DNA of 64,000 nucleotides from Leptospira wolffii serovar Khorat str. Khorat-H2 (GCF_000306115.2 NZ_AKWX02000016.1:1-64000), one strand, 5' to 3'. Shown: positions 1 to 8,877, counted from the stretch's first letter. The notes: generated by a model not told the origin, from the sequence alone. Program-made: numbers and translations.

Positions 1-298
1 ACACGCTTTTGCAAAATTCTCTGCCAAAACTGCGAAAACATGTCCTGGAACGGACGTTCCCAAAAAAATAGAGAATCTGTCGATTTTTTTCAGCTGCGCA
101 CAATAAAAATTTGTAGAGAGTTTGTAAGAAATGCCCCTTTAGGGATGTGCTTCGTTAAGCGAATTCGTTTTTTTGGGAACCTTAGGAGGGCAAATGGGTT
201 CTTCGTTTATCTCAAATGGGATATACGAAAGAGAGATAAAAATACTTCGATCGGGAGAGTTAAACTTAGCAAGCAATCGAATTCCGGAGGTCGATCGC
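1..298. other. Left edge, no supported gene
   Basis: No convincing gene is visible. The only open frame (40-330, plus strand) has no ribosome binding site, no recognisable composition, and runs into the 3' end of the marR-type gene, so I treat it as noise. The one regular element is a perfect inverted repeat, GGAACG and CGTTCC separated by two bases, at 47-60. It could be an operator for a gene outside the window. Confidence 0.5.
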
Positions 299-715
299 TT
301 ATTTTTTTAGCTGGGCTAATAGCGAAATGAGATATTTTCGATCTGCGGCCGACATGCCTCGATACAAGCGGGCGTTCATTTTTCTGCCTGCCCGAATTAT
401 TTTCAAACGCGTATTTTTTCCGGACGTCGTTAGTCGGACCTGGGATTCCCTTGCGTCAAGGGATGAACGTTCCTGAATCGCTAGATTTAAATCGACTAAC
501 TTTTGCACTAACGGAGTAACGCTAGACTGGTCTCTAAAAATCTGTTTCGCAATTTCCTTCATGGATTGCGGGCGATCGTTTTTGAGGGCACAAAGAACTG
601 CGCCCATCGCAGGAGTTATATTCGTCAGCCCGAAGCGCAAATAATCTTTCTTCACTTCGTCGAGAATTTGATCTCGTAATCCCGTGATCAGGACTAGCAG
701 CCTATCTTGTTTCAT
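299..715 (-). CDS. MarR family transcriptional regulator
   Basis: A 138-residue protein with the length and layout of MarR dimeric winged-helix repressors: an N-terminal dimerisation helix, a central winged helix around residues 35-95 (SMKEIAKQIFRDQSSVTPLV is the helix-turn-helix, followed by the wing containing ERSSLDARESQVRLT with the usual D-x-R), and a C-terminal helix. It starts with ATG at 715 after a purine-rich GAAAGAGA. It is divergent from the probable methanethiol methyltransferase at 909. The shared 190-bp gap holds an inverted repeat that may be its operator, so regulation of itself and of the methyltransferase is a reasonable inference. The ligand is unknown. Confidence 0.85.
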   Translation of the reverse strand: MKQDRLLVLITGLRDQILDEVKKDYLRFGLTNITPAMGAVLCALKNDRPQSMKEIAKQIFRDQSSVTPLVQKLVDLNLAIQERSSLDARESQVRLTTSGKNTRLKIIRAGRKMNARLYRGMSAADRKYLISLLAQLKK

Positions 716-754
716 TCTCTTTCGGCTCCTCTACCGCTTTTTTAAGAGCAAGTT

Positions 755-769
755 TTATACATACTATAA
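755..769. promoter_or_regulatory. Candidate MarR-type operator
   Basis: A perfect interrupted palindrome, TTATA then CATAC then TATAA, lies 40 bp upstream of the marR-type start and in the divergent spacer toward the methyltransferase. MarR proteins usually bind AT-rich palindromes overlapping their own promoter. The site is seen in the sequence. Its use is inferred. Confidence 0.35.
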
Positions 770-908
770 TTACTTTGAATACCAAGCAATATTCTCGATT
801 GGAGAGGAAGTTTTCGCGATTTATTATTTACGCCGACGATTTACGAAATTCTACCTTAACTGAGAATTTTTAAAAAGCTTTGGATGCCAAGCATCTTGGG
901 AGGGAATT

Positions 909-1688
909 TTGTCTGTAGATAATATGTTTACGCGAATCGCTTATCTGATATTCGCCTTGATTTCTTATGTAATCTACCTCTTTGCAATGACGTTTTTCGT
1001 TTTCCGTTTACTCGATATCGAGCGATTCCTAAAGGTTATGACATTCGAGTTTCAAATAGGGATAGTCGGATCGATTTGTTTGGACGTTATGTTGGTGGCT
1101 ATGTTCGGTATTCCTCATAGCGTCATGGCTAGGGCCGGTTTTAAGGAGTATTGTCGCCGAATCGTGCCGTCGCAGATGGAAAGGAGTCTTTATGTTCTTA
1201 TAGCTAGTATTTCTTTGATCGTTCTCTCTTTTCTATGGCAGCCTATTTATTTTGAGATTTGGAGTATGAAAACGAATTTCGGAATATGCGCAGTATATTC
1301 AATTTTTTCAATAGGGTTTATTTTGGTCGTCGTCTCCACATTTTTGATAGACCACTTCGGATTTTTCGGATTACGACAGGCCTGGAATTTTTTTACAGGA
1401 ACCGAATCGAGTAAGGGAGAATTCGTTACGCCTTCGCTGTATAGATTCGTGCGTCATCCGATGATGCTTGGAATAATTTTGGTTCTATGGAGTACGCCGT
1501 TTATGAATGTCGGTCATCTCATTCTCTCCGCTGGCATGACATTTTATATCATCATAGGAACATTATTCGAAGAAAGAGATTTGGCGCGTACTTTCGGGGA
1601 AAAGTATCTGCAGTATAAACGTGTCGTCCCTATGTTTTGGCCTACTTTACGCGGAAGCAAAGGATCGCAAAAGATTAAACTAGAGTAG
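909..1688 (+). CDS. mddA: Probable methanethiol S-methyltransferase (MddA-like, NnrU/ICMT superfamily)
   Basis: A 259-residue integral membrane protein with about six hydrophobic segments. It has the MddA/isoprenylcysteine-methyltransferase pattern: FGIPHSVMARAGFKEY around residue 70, a central YRFVRHPMMLGIIL motif near residue 180, and the C-terminal LFEERDLARTFGEKYLQYK box that contributes to SAM binding. The known reaction of this family is methylation of methanethiol to dimethyl sulfide using SAM. The chosen start is TTG at 909, preceded by GGGAGGG with a short spacing; ATG at 924 is an alternative. It is divergent from the MarR regulator and followed 5 bp later by a truncated ORF. A more general NnrU-like methyltransferase role remains possible. 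Confidence 0.7.
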   Translation: MSVDNMFTRIAYLIFALISYVIYLFAMTFFVFRLLDIERFLKVMTFEFQIGIVGSICLDVMLVAMFGIPHSVMARAGFKEYCRRIVPSQMERSLYVLIASISLIVLSFLWQPIYFEIWSMKTNFGICAVYSIFSIGFILVVVSTFLIDHFGFFGLRQAWNFFTGTESSKGEFVTPSLYRFVRHPMMLGIILVLWSTPFMNVGHLILSAGMTFYIIIGTLFEERDLARTFGEKYLQYKRVVPMFWPTLRGSKGSQKIKLE

Positions 1689-1693
1689 ACAAT

Positions 1694-1954
1694 ATGAAAG
1701 TAGATAATATGGTACTGTCCCAGAGATTCTGCGGCCCGCCAAAAACGGGCAATGGCGGTTTTACCGCCGGTATTTTGGTTGAGGCTATGGGAACTAATAT
1801 GGCTGAAATACGTTTACTGGGGCCGACTCCTGTCGAGACATCCATTATTCTGGAATCGGAAAAGGGAGAACGGGGAACGATTTACGACGACTCGAAGAAA
1901 GTACTTGCAACGTTGAAATCGATCTTAACAAGCGTCTCCGGCACCGCGCAGTAA
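1694..1954 (+). pseudogene. N-terminal fragment of a thioesterase-like protein
   Basis: The 86-residue frame begins RFCGPPKTGNGGFTAGIL, then AEIRLLGPTPVETSIIL. This is the opening of hot-dog-fold thioesterase-like proteins found mainly in actinobacteria and spirochaetes, which are usually well over 200 residues. Here the frame stops inside the 3' end of the convergent SH3 gene (30-bp overlap), so more than half of the expected domain is missing. It follows the methyltransferase by 5 bp. The 12-mer GTAGATAATATG occurs both at its start (1700-1711) and at the start of the methyltransferase (915-926). The family assignment rests on the glycine-rich N-terminal motif only. A genuine short protein cannot be excluded. 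Confidence 0.5.
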
Positions 1955-2998
1955 TAATTGTAGCGTTCCGCTTCGGAGTTCGTAAAGACTTCTAATAGAG
2001 GAATCGTAACCTATATCCGTGAAAATCAAGATAGGAACCTGGTCTTCTTCCCTATAAATCGCTCCCGTCAAGTGGAAGCCGCCGCCGTACATTCCCAATT
2101 CCTCCGTCAATTTTTCCGACTTCTCGAAGGAAACGAGAACACGATCCGAACCGGATCTTCTGGAAAGAAGATATAAATACCGTCTTTCGGAGTTACCTTT
2201 TTTATATGCGATTCGACCGGATAAAAAAGTTTCCTTTTTAGGAGTTTTGAATAGATAGAGTTCGTCGATTTGGGAATGTAGCCATTCCGTTTCCGGGTAT
2301 CCCCTGGCTTTCCAAATCGTTTCCGCAAGATTTTTGAATTGGCTGTATTCGATACTTGCCTTATCGATTTCGCTTAACGGGATCGATTTGATGGCTAGTT
2401 CCGGAGAGTAGACTAACAGTTCTCTTTTGGTGGATAAGGTAGAAGAAGGTTTCACTTTCAGAGCGGGAAATTCCTGGCATCCGTAAGTGGTACTCGCCGA
2501 GGCGGAGAAGGAAGGACCGTTTTGGCCTTCGATCAAAGAGACCGACGGGAGTGTCGCGTTGACGCCGCTTCTGAATTTATAATCGAATTCGTATTCGTCC
2601 TTGGCTTCCTGCCAACCGTTCTTGCTGAAGAATGCGAGAGGAACGAAAACGGGCAGGTCTTTCGGGTCGTAACTAGACCATACGAATCCGATCAATTTGT
2701 ATTCGTCCAGAGTATCGGGAGGGGTCTGTCCAAGATATTTTCTCGAAACGTAACCTTGCTTTCCGTCTTCCGATTTGATTTTAGTCCAGTCGATAGCTCC
2801 GGACGCCGCGTCGGGAAGAATACGGACCTTAGCCCCTCTGTTCAAAGTGAATAGGATTTTGCCGTTTTCCGGAGTTTCTCTCACATTGAGAACGCCCGAG
2901 GTAATTAGAACATAATAAGAACCTTCTCCGGTCTGGCCGATAAGCGAAGTGCCGAGAAATAGGAAAAGAAGGGCGTTTAACAAATATCTGGCGGGCAT
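1925..2998 (-). CDS. Exported protein with bacterial SH3 domain
   Basis: A 357-residue protein with an N-terminal signal peptide (hydrophobic LLNALLFLFLGTSLIG, cleavage near GQT). A bacterial SH3 (SH3b) domain follows at residues 28-90: the typical VLNVRETP opening, a GAKVRIL strand and a closing KQGYVSRKYL strand. Such domains often bind peptidoglycan or peptides. The remaining 260 residues have no domain I recognise. A cysteine near residue 173 and one at the extreme C-terminus are present. Start ATG at 2998 has only a weak upstream GGCAA. It is monocistronic by position, with its 3' end overlapping the thioesterase fragment. Confidence 0.75.
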   Translation of the reverse strand: MPARYLLNALLFLFLGTSLIGQTGEGSYYVLITSGVLNVRETPENGKILFTLNRGAKVRILPDAASGAIDWTKIKSEDGKQGYVSRKYLGQTPPDTLDEYKLIGFVWSSYDPKDLPVFVPLAFFSKNGWQEAKDEYEFDYKFRSGVNATLPSVSLIEGQNGPSFSASASTTYGCQEFPALKVKPSSTLSTKRELLVYSPELAIKSIPLSEIDKASIEYSQFKNLAETIWKARGYPETEWLHSQIDELYLFKTPKKETFLSGRIAYKKGNSERRYLYLLSRRSGSDRVLVSFEKSEKLTEELGMYGGGFHLTGAIYREEDQVPILIFTDIGYDSSIRSLYELRSGTLQLLLRGAGDAC

Positions 2999-3336
2999 CG
3001 ATTGCCAAAGAATCGTCTCGAAACGGAGGTCGGCAAGCCTTTTTAGTCGATTCTAAAATTGACTCATTACCGATTCTTCCTGGGAGGTATCGAAAAAACT
3101 CCGTTGCGATTTGTGAGTTATAGATCTTTAAGTTATAGAAAAAATAAGATTAAGGCAAAGACTTTCAAAGCGTGCAAGATATTCGCGAAGCTTAAGTGAT
3201 GTCAAACGGATAGGATAATTCCGGACCCCGCGATTTTATATTCTTCTTATAAAATGTGATCGGATGGGACGGGACAAAAGAGGACTCTCCCGGGAAGACC
3301 CCGGGAGTTTAAAATAGATTGGAATATGGATCCAAA
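2999..3336. other. Intergenic gap, no gene seen
   Basis: No credible coding frame. It contains the upstream region of the SH3 gene and the terminator-like hairpin of the coiled-coil gene (see 3287-3307). No repeats or RNA genes are recognised. Confidence 0.5.
3287..3307 (-). terminator. Hairpin downstream of coiled-coil gene
   Basis: Perfect 8-bp GC-rich stem, CTCCCGGG and CCCGGGAG around a 5-base loop, 30 bp past the stop codon of the minus-strand gene at 3337. On the minus strand it is followed within a few bases by a CTCTTTTG stretch, a poor but plausible U-tract. Confidence 0.55.
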
Positions 3337-3861
3337 TTAGTCTTGGATCAATCGTTCGATGGTCTTCTCAGAAAGCTGCTTCATACGAATATCTTTTGCG
3401 GAAAGATCTTCGATGGATTTCCGGAAATTTTCCGGACTCTTGAGCATTCCGACGGAAAGTACGTTTTCGGATTCGACTTCGAATTTGCGGATCGAATCCG
3501 TCAATTGGTCCTTTTTAACTTGGACCTGTTCGCGTACTTGATTCAAGTCTTGGTTCGGGTTTTCCAGCAATTCGCGGAAAAGAGGCGTTTCTCCGAAAAG
3601 GATATGAATCAGATCCTCTTTCGGGGTATTACCTTCGTCCAAGACTCCGAGTTTCATCTGTTCCTTGGAAAGTTCTTCTTGGAGATTTGCCAGGGTCTCC
3701 TGAACCTTCAAGTATCTAGAGGTCAATCCGCTAGAAAACTCGGTTTTGTCGGGGGCATTTTGGGCTTCTGAGGGCACTCCCGTACGTCCCGGTACGGAAG
3801 ATCTCTTATCGCGGAGAAGTTTCTCTGCAGATGAAACGAGATTTGTCAGTTGAACGTCCAT
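3337..3861 (-). CDS. Coiled-coil hypothetical protein
   Basis: A 174-residue soluble protein without signal peptide. Residues 45-80 (SRYLKVQETLANLQEELSKE and following) and 105-145 (LNQVREQVQVKKDQLTDSIR and following) are strongly heptad-like and charged, so long helices or a coiled coil are expected. There is no known catalytic motif. The start ATG at 3861 is secure because AAGGAGGG lies 8 bases upstream, an unusually strong Shine-Dalgarno for this window, suggesting efficient translation. It stands alone, followed by a hairpin terminator. A structural or chaperone-like role would fit, but nothing in the sequence identifies it. Confidence 0.7.
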   Translation of the reverse strand: MDVQLTNLVSSAEKLLRDKRSSVPGRTGVPSEAQNAPDKTEFSSGLTSRYLKVQETLANLQEELSKEQMKLGVLDEGNTPKEDLIHILFGETPLFRELLENPNQDLNQVREQVQVKKDQLTDSIRKFEVESENVLSVGMLKSPENFRKSIEDLSAKDIRMKQLSEKTIERLIQD

Positions 3862-4359
3862 GTTCTTTACCCTCCTTTCGGGTGACCTGCGCGAGTCTCG
3901 GAAAATCGGTAGATAAAACCGATTCTTCTTTTTCCGGACCGTTTATGTCGCATCTTAGGGGTCTTCCCGTAGGTTTATCTGTACTCAGTATCGGAAAAAG
4001 ATCTTAGAACCAATGAATTTTTTTTCCAAGGACTTGGTTTTCGAGAAAAAAAATCCGAAAAACAAAGATTCGGCCGAAGATATCCCGAGTTTGTTTCGGG
4101 GCTTTTCCTTGTGTTAGGGGAGAGGCCGTCTTAAGTTCCCGGACAATTCGCAAGAGAAATCTATCCATTTATAGGTTCCTCCGGACATTCGGTTTTGATT
4201 TTTTGGAAATAAATTTCCTAATTTATGCAGGGGAGGGAAGGACCTGTGTTTCGACGAACCCTTGACTTAAATCCGGTACTTTTCCACCATGAAAAAAGTT
4301 ATTCCCAAACGATTTCACATTGTATGGGAGCGACGATAACCATTCACGGAGTATGACTG
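3862..4359. other. 498-bp divergent intergenic region
   Basis: No coding frame supported. It separates two divergent genes and should hold both promoters. A TTGACT at 4262-4267 resembles a -35 box for the downstream exported-protein gene, but the matching -10 is poor. A small imperfect hairpin (CCCGA...TCGGG, about 4083-4101) followed by CTTTTCC is also visible. No known riboswitch or RNA gene recognised. Confidence 0.4.
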
Positions 4360-4884
4360 ATGAAAAAACAATACCGTCTTACGAAAGCGGTTGCGACGTT
4401 AATATTCTTTTTGAGCCTTTTTCCCTTAGCCCTCTTTGCGGAGGAAGACGCTCATTATATTCAACCCGACGATTTCTTCGTTTCTAGGGAAGAATACAAA
4501 GACCAGACTTATATCAACGTTTATATCGCCAAAGAACTGACTCCCGCGTCCCCTACCAAGACCAAAGGAGAAGGCGAGTTCCTACAAGTAACGGACGGAA
4601 AGAAGCTTTGGACCAAAAACTTCTATCTGACTCGTATCGCTACTGATAAGGATCTAAAAATCGGCACGAACGTTATCATGTTCGATATGGGAACGGAAGA
4701 CGGTTATCGTCCTCCTCAATCCAAGGACGAGGCGAGAACCGGAAATTGGTTCCTGGCAAAAATTACCGACGTTTCGGATTTGTTCAAAGGAATCATCACC
4801 GTTTCCGGAGGCTACAAAATCCAGAAAGAAGCGGTTCGGGTCATTCTTCCCAAAGCTACTGTGACGCCTAAAGGCGGAAAATAA
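4360..4884 (+). CDS. Exported hypothetical protein
   Basis: A 174-residue protein with a clear Sec signal peptide: MKKQYRLTKAVATLIFFLSL followed by FPLALFA-EE, cleavage predicted after ALFA. The mature part is mixed alpha/beta and rich in charged residues, with no cysteine and no recognised domain. It is likely periplasmic or surface-attached. Start ATG at 4360 has GGAG upstream. The gene ends at a strong intrinsic terminator, so it is probably a single-gene unit. No function is assigned. Confidence 0.75.
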   Translation: MKKQYRLTKAVATLIFFLSLFPLALFAEEDAHYIQPDDFFVSREEYKDQTYINVYIAKELTPASPTKTKGEGEFLQVTDGKKLWTKNFYLTRIATDKDLKIGTNVIMFDMGTEDGYRPPQSKDEARTGNWFLAKITDVSDLFKGIITVSGGYKIQKEAVRVILPKATVTPKGGK

Positions 4885-4918
4885 GATTCTTATTTTCGAA
4901 ATCGTTTAAGAAGATGAG

Positions 4919-4954
4919 AAGGCTTTTTCGAAGAATATCGAAGAGGCCTTTTTT
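4919..4954 (+). terminator. Strong rho-independent terminator
   Basis: A 13-bp stem (arms 4919-4931 and 4938-4950, two G-U pairs, 6-base loop AGAATA) runs straight into a T-tract. It lies 35 bp after the exported-protein gene and just before the convergent end of the LptF/LptG gene. Confidence 0.85.
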
Positions 4955-4955
4955 A

Positions 4956-6116
4956 TTAGAGCTTCATTCTTTTGTAAACTATGAATAATACGGATAGGAA
5001 TATCGTAGGCGTAATCCAAGATGCGAGCCAAATAGGTATCAACCCGTTTTCCCCGATCGCTTTAAAGGAGGGATTCATGATAAGATATACTAAAGCCACT
5101 ATGATACTCACTCCTAGAGAGGCGACCACTGCCATTCTTTTCGTGAAATAACCGCTCACGCATCCTACTAGAGTTACCACTACTATAAAGAACGGGTTTG
5201 CGAATAGAGCGTGCCTCGCTATATCCACGTCTCCGTAAGAAAGCCCTTTCTTTACCCGATTTTCCTTTTCTTCCAGAAGTTCGAAGAAGTTCATTTCTTC
5301 CACCGAGCCCTTCGGCTTCTTGAAATACTCCGGTTTTTCGGGCAGATAGTATTCTTTCGTAGGGAATTTTCCCACGGAGACTACGTTCAAATTCTCGTCG
5401 AACTTGGTTTCTTCGACTCCCGTTAAAACCCAGATGTCCCTGGCCGGATCGTATTTGGCTTTCTGCGAAGTGAGTACGTAATCCGGAGTTTGTTCCGGAC
5501 GGAGTTTGATATAATTGAATCCGCCCTTGATTTCCTCGTCTTTCGGATCGTAATAATAAATATAATAAAATCCTTCTTTTCCCTTGAAATGGAATTGGTA
5601 TACGATTCCGCTCAGGTGATTTCCACTTCCTTCCTTTACGATCTTATGTTCTTCGTTGGCTTTGGCGTTCATCGGCGCTACCAATAATTGGGTGAAGAAA
5701 AAAGTTCCGATCCAAAGGGCGAAGCTGAAGACTATGATAGGAGTCACTATTCTTCTAAACGAAACTCCCGCCGACATCATGGCCACGATTTCCTTGTTTG
5801 CGGAGAATTGTCCTAATGTGAAGGATACCGCGAATAATTGGGAAAGGTTGACCGAATAATTTACCGCTATGTCGGGTATGGAATAGAGAATGTATAACCA
5901 GGCGTGAAATTTCGGAGCCTTCGTGGCCTTGAGATCGTTGCTGATATCGTTGTATTTCATCATCAACGCCAGAAAGGTGATGGCGATGAAGGTTCCCAAA
6001 AAGGTCTTAATGAATTCCGAAAATAGGTATTTGTCCAGGATCCGAGGAGGGAAAAAGTCCTCTTTTAAGTCCCGGAGAATTTCTTTCGGACGAATCTGCG
6101 AGAGTTTCAATTGCAT
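4956..6116 (-). CDS. LptF/LptG family lipopolysaccharide export permease
   Basis: YjgP/YjgQ family membrane component of the LptBFG transporter, which extracts LPS from the inner membrane for transport to the outer membrane. Visible features are the family-typical N-terminus (ILDKYLFSEFIKTFLGTF, TM1), two further TM helices by residue 150, a periplasmic beta-jellyroll-like region (about residues 150-290), and three C-terminal TM helices ending VLFIVYKRMKL. I place the start at ATG 6116 (386 residues), which leaves TM1 near the usual position. A TTG at 6179 would add 21 residues without support. F versus G cannot be separated by eye. It is a lone gene here, divergent from the HEAT-repeat gene. 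Confidence 0.85.
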   Translation of the reverse strand: MQLKLSQIRPKEILRDLKEDFFPPRILDKYLFSEFIKTFLGTFIAITFLALMMKYNDISNDLKATKAPKFHAWLYILYSIPDIAVNYSVNLSQLFAVSFTLGQFSANKEIVAMMSAGVSFRRIVTPIIVFSFALWIGTFFFTQLLVAPMNAKANEEHKIVKEGSGNHLSGIVYQFHFKGKEGFYYIYYYDPKDEEIKGGFNYIKLRPEQTPDYVLTSQKAKYDPARDIWVLTGVEETKFDENLNVVSVGKFPTKEYYLPEKPEYFKKPKGSVEEMNFFELLEEKENRVKKGLSYGDVDIARHALFANPFFIVVVTLVGCVSGYFTKRMAVVASLGVSIIVALVYLIMNPSFKAIGENGLIPIWLASWITPTIFLSVLFIVYKRMKL

Positions 6117-6263
6117 ATTCGGAATTCCATGATCCGGAAGGCGACGGAATTCTACGACCCCTTTTACGGCCTCGCGCAAGGGGAGAAGGATGTTCCGAAA
6201 CTTTTATTTGGATTGACGGTATGGGGCGAACGGCCGAAGATTTCTCGGTTACGGGAGGAATCC

Positions 6264-6737
6264 ATGCAAAATCGCATTTTGGTGCTTATTACTACGACCC
6301 TATTACTCGCGGCTTCTTCCGCTTATGCGGAAAAAAGCGTCGAGGATCATATCAAGACTCTTTCCAGCGGATCCGAGTCCGAAAAAATCGAATCTGCCCT
6401 GTATTTAGGAGACAAAAAGGAAAAATCGGCCGTTCCCGAACTTATCAATCTTCTGAACCGTTCCAACGATCCAAAAGTTGCGGTCCCGGCTGAAATCGCT
6501 CTGGGTCAAATCGCAGAACCGGGCGACGCTACCATCGCTTTGAAAAATAAAATCATCAGCTCCGATAACGGAGATATCGTTTATACCGCTTTGGCTGCTT
6601 TATTAAACATAGTAATCAAAAGCGAGACGGTGGAAGACGCCACGAAAGAAGCGGTCGAATACGCGGATAAAAACCGCAGATCCGACGAGTTCGTTGCGGA
6701 TTTCCTGAACGTATTGAACAAGAAACTCGGTAGATAA
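6264..6737 (+). CDS. Exported HEAT-repeat protein
   Basis: A 157-residue protein starting MQNRILVLITTTLLLAASSA, with a signal peptide cleaved near AYA-EK. The mature region has HEAT/Armadillo-like helical repeats: SEKIESALYLGDKKEKSAVP with ELINLLNRS, then VAVPAEIALGQI, then IVYTALAALLNIV. Such repeats build protein-binding solenoids. The start at 6264 is supported by GGGAGGA 5 bases upstream. A longer in-frame extension back to 6111 has no such signal. The gene is 12 bp upstream of the MoeB/ThiF gene and may be cotranscribed, although no functional link is evident. Confidence 0.75.
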   Translation: MQNRILVLITTTLLLAASSAYAEKSVEDHIKTLSSGSESEKIESALYLGDKKEKSAVPELINLLNRSNDPKVAVPAEIALGQIAEPGDATIALKNKIISSDNGDIVYTALAALLNIVIKSETVEDATKEAVEYADKNRRSDEFVADFLNVLNKKLGR

Positions 6738-6749
6738 TTCTCTCTTCGG

Positions 6750-7529
6750 ATGTTGAGTCCGGAAGAGCTCAGTCGTTATTCTCGGAACATTCTGCTCGAC
6801 GAGGTCAGAAGGTCCGGACAGGAACGGCTCAAACAATCCACTGTAACAATCGTGGGGGCCGGCGGTTTAGGATCGCCGGCTTTATTGTATTTGGCGGCCG
6901 CCGGAGTCGGAAATATCCGAGTCGTAGATTCGGATACTTTGGATACCACGAATCTGCAAAGGCAGGTTCTCTATAAACATTCGGATATTGGTTCCGGCAA
7001 GGCGTTCTCGGCAGCGAAGAATGCGACGGAATTGAACCCTTTTATCCGAATCGAATCGATCCCTCTCCGAATCGATCGCGAAAACGCCTCGGATATATTA
7101 AAGAATTCCGATCTTGTATTGGAAGGTTCCGATAACTTCGAAACCAAATTCTGTGTGAACGACGCCTGCATAAACGAGCGGATTCCTTTGATTACCGCGG
7201 GCATACTCAGATTTGAGGGAATGGTATTCGGGATACGTCCGGGAGCGGACGCTTGTTTTAGATGCGTTTACGAATCGAGTCCGGCTGCGGAAGACGTTCC
7301 TACTTGTGCCGACGCGGGAGTGATAGGGGGAATGGCTGGCATCATAGGTAGCATCCAGGCTACGGAGGCGATCCAATTTCTTTTGGATCCGAATCGATCT
7401 CAGACCGGTGTCTTCGGTAAGATTTTACAATTAAACGCTAAGACTATGGATTTCAGATCCGTTGTCGTGAATAGAAGAACCGATTGTGAGATATGCGGAT
7501 CTGTCCAAGCGAAGAATTTCCCGAATTGA
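6750..7529 (+). CDS. MoeB/ThiF/HesA family adenylyltransferase
   Basis: E1-like enzyme that adenylates the C-terminal glycine of a ubiquitin-like sulfur carrier (MoaD or ThiS type). In the 259 residues I see the nucleotide-binding loop VGAGGLGSPALLYLA at 35-49, the N-terminal arginine in RYSRNILL, the DSDTLDTTNLQRQ segment, the catalytic SDNFETK, and two zinc CxxC pairs (CFRC and CEIC). The conserved cysteine in PTCADAGV is also present. There is no C-terminal rhodanese domain. No carrier-protein gene is nearby, so molybdopterin versus thiamine or another pathway cannot be decided from context. Confidence 0.85.
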   Translation: MLSPEELSRYSRNILLDEVRRSGQERLKQSTVTIVGAGGLGSPALLYLAAAGVGNIRVVDSDTLDTTNLQRQVLYKHSDIGSGKAFSAAKNATELNPFIRIESIPLRIDRENASDILKNSDLVLEGSDNFETKFCVNDACINERIPLITAGILRFEGMVFGIRPGADACFRCVYESSPAAEDVPTCADAGVIGGMAGIIGSIQATEAIQFLLDPNRSQTGVFGKILQLNAKTMDFRSVVVNRRTDCEICGSVQAKNFPN

Positions 7530-7569
7530 AGTAGAAGTCATTTCCGCGCAAGGGGAATACAGAAGCGTT

Positions 7570-8877
7570 TTACTTGGAACCGAAGTCGTAGGCGTAGGAT
7601 ATACCGAATAAGATCGAGGTGGCCTTGGTTTCCTTTAGGAACATGGGGCCGATTATATCGTTTATTAAAAACTTGGCTTGTATTGCGTCTTGGACATTGG
7701 TTCCATTCGTTCCACCCGCTCCGAAATTCACATTTCCGTCGCTTATCTTGTATTCTAAATTCATAGAATTGATTCCTATCCAGAAATTCACTCCGTGTTT
7801 CCACTTATACAAGAATTTCAGATCGACCACCGCTCCTTTTGCCGCCCATCTGTTTCGGATTCCGAAACTGGAAGAATCGGAATTACTGGATCCGCCGGAG
7901 ACGTAACTGTTCTGTTGGAAACTTCCGTCTCCTTTTAAGCTTAAAACTTCCAGAGAAGATCGGATCTCGAATTGTTCGGTTATTTTAACATCGTATTGGA
8001 GTCCATAGGAAATCCCTTTTAGACTTTCGGCTACGGAGAAGGGAATATTACCGCCTCCGGACGGAATGATCGCAAACGGATTTGCGTCTTCGGTTTTGAT
8101 CCAGAAACGTTGTATTCCGATTACGGGTCGAATATCGTGTTTTGGGTGAGGATATACGGAGAAAGACAGATTCGCATACGCTTGCTTTAAGGAATTCTGA
8201 TAGTCTCCGGAAACGATTTTAGGGTAAAGACCTGTACTTTGGGAACTGTCCTGTCCGATTTGAGTATAATTGGAACCGGACCGTATGGAAGTCCCGCCTA
8301 CTTGGCCCACGAATCTATTCCAGGAATAGCGTATGCTTCCCGCATATGAGTTCCCGGATTTGCCGTTCGAAAGTATTGGATATTGCCATTTGCCGTTCGA
8401 ATCGCTGGAGGAACTGCCGATCGAAATAGTATTTTGATAAAAGCCGGGAGATTGGTATTCCAAATTTCCGGATCCCGCTCCTAAAAACACTTCCAAGTGA
8501 TTGCGTTTTGCGGCTTCTATCTCTTGCTTTCTTTTCTCGGCTTTTTCGTTCGCTAATTGTTGCTTCTTGGATTCTTCCTCTTTTTTTTGCGCTTCCGTAA
8601 TATCCGGCGCGGTTGTAGTAGGAGGTGTATCCTTATTTTCCGGCGGTTTGACCGGCGCTCCTTTGAATGCGACCCTTCGGATCTCTTGCTTTTGGATTTC
8701 CTTTACGGTTCCGTCCTGCAATTTCAATACGATCTTAGTTGCGGTTTGGGAAACGATCTCTCCTACCAAGGTCCTTCCGTCTCTCATGTAAACGATTTGG
8801 TCGTTCGCAAGCAAGGAGATTGAAATCGTCATGGCAAGAAGAATGGAGAGTAGGAGTTGGATCTTTTTCGAATGCAT
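7570..8877 (-). CDS. Predicted outer-membrane beta-barrel protein
   Basis: A 435-residue protein with a signal peptide (QLLLSILLAMTISISLLA-ND). A small N-terminal domain (residues 26-75, VYMRDGRTLVGEIVSQTATK, KEIQKQEIRRV) resembles SH3/LSM-like modules seen in leptospiral envelope proteins. A proline/lysine-rich linker with a charged helix follows (75-125). The long C-terminal half is rich in alternating hydrophobic and polar strands, glycine and serine, as in an outer-membrane barrel. It ends ILFGISYAYDFGSK, close to a barrel C-terminal strand. No catalytic motif was seen. A surface or porin-like role is inferred. Confidence 0.7.
   Translation of the reverse strand: MHSKKIQLLLSILLAMTISISLLANDQIVYMRDGRTLVGEIVSQTATKIVLKLQDGTVKEIQKQEIRRVAFKGAPVKPPENKDTPPTTTAPDITEAQKKEEESKKQQLANEKAEKRKQEIEAAKRNHLEVFLGAGSGNLEYQSPGFYQNTISIGSSSSDSNGKWQYPILSNGKSGNSYAGSIRYSWNRFVGQVGGTSIRSGSNYTQIGQDSSQSTGLYPKIVSGDYQNSLKQAYANLSFSVYPHPKHDIRPVIGIQRFWIKTEDANPFAIIPSGGGNIPFSVAESLKGISYGLQYDVKITEQFEIRSSLEVLSLKGDGSFQQNSYVSGGSSNSDSSSFGIRNRWAAKGAVVDLKFLYKWKHGVNFWIGINSMNLEYKISDGNVNFGAGGTNGTNVQDAIQAKFLINDIIGPMFLKETKATSILFGISYAYDFGSK

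Noticed and set aside
40..330. Open frame at the left edge
   Set aside because: No ribosome site, and composition does not look protein-like; overlaps the 3' end of the marR-type gene.
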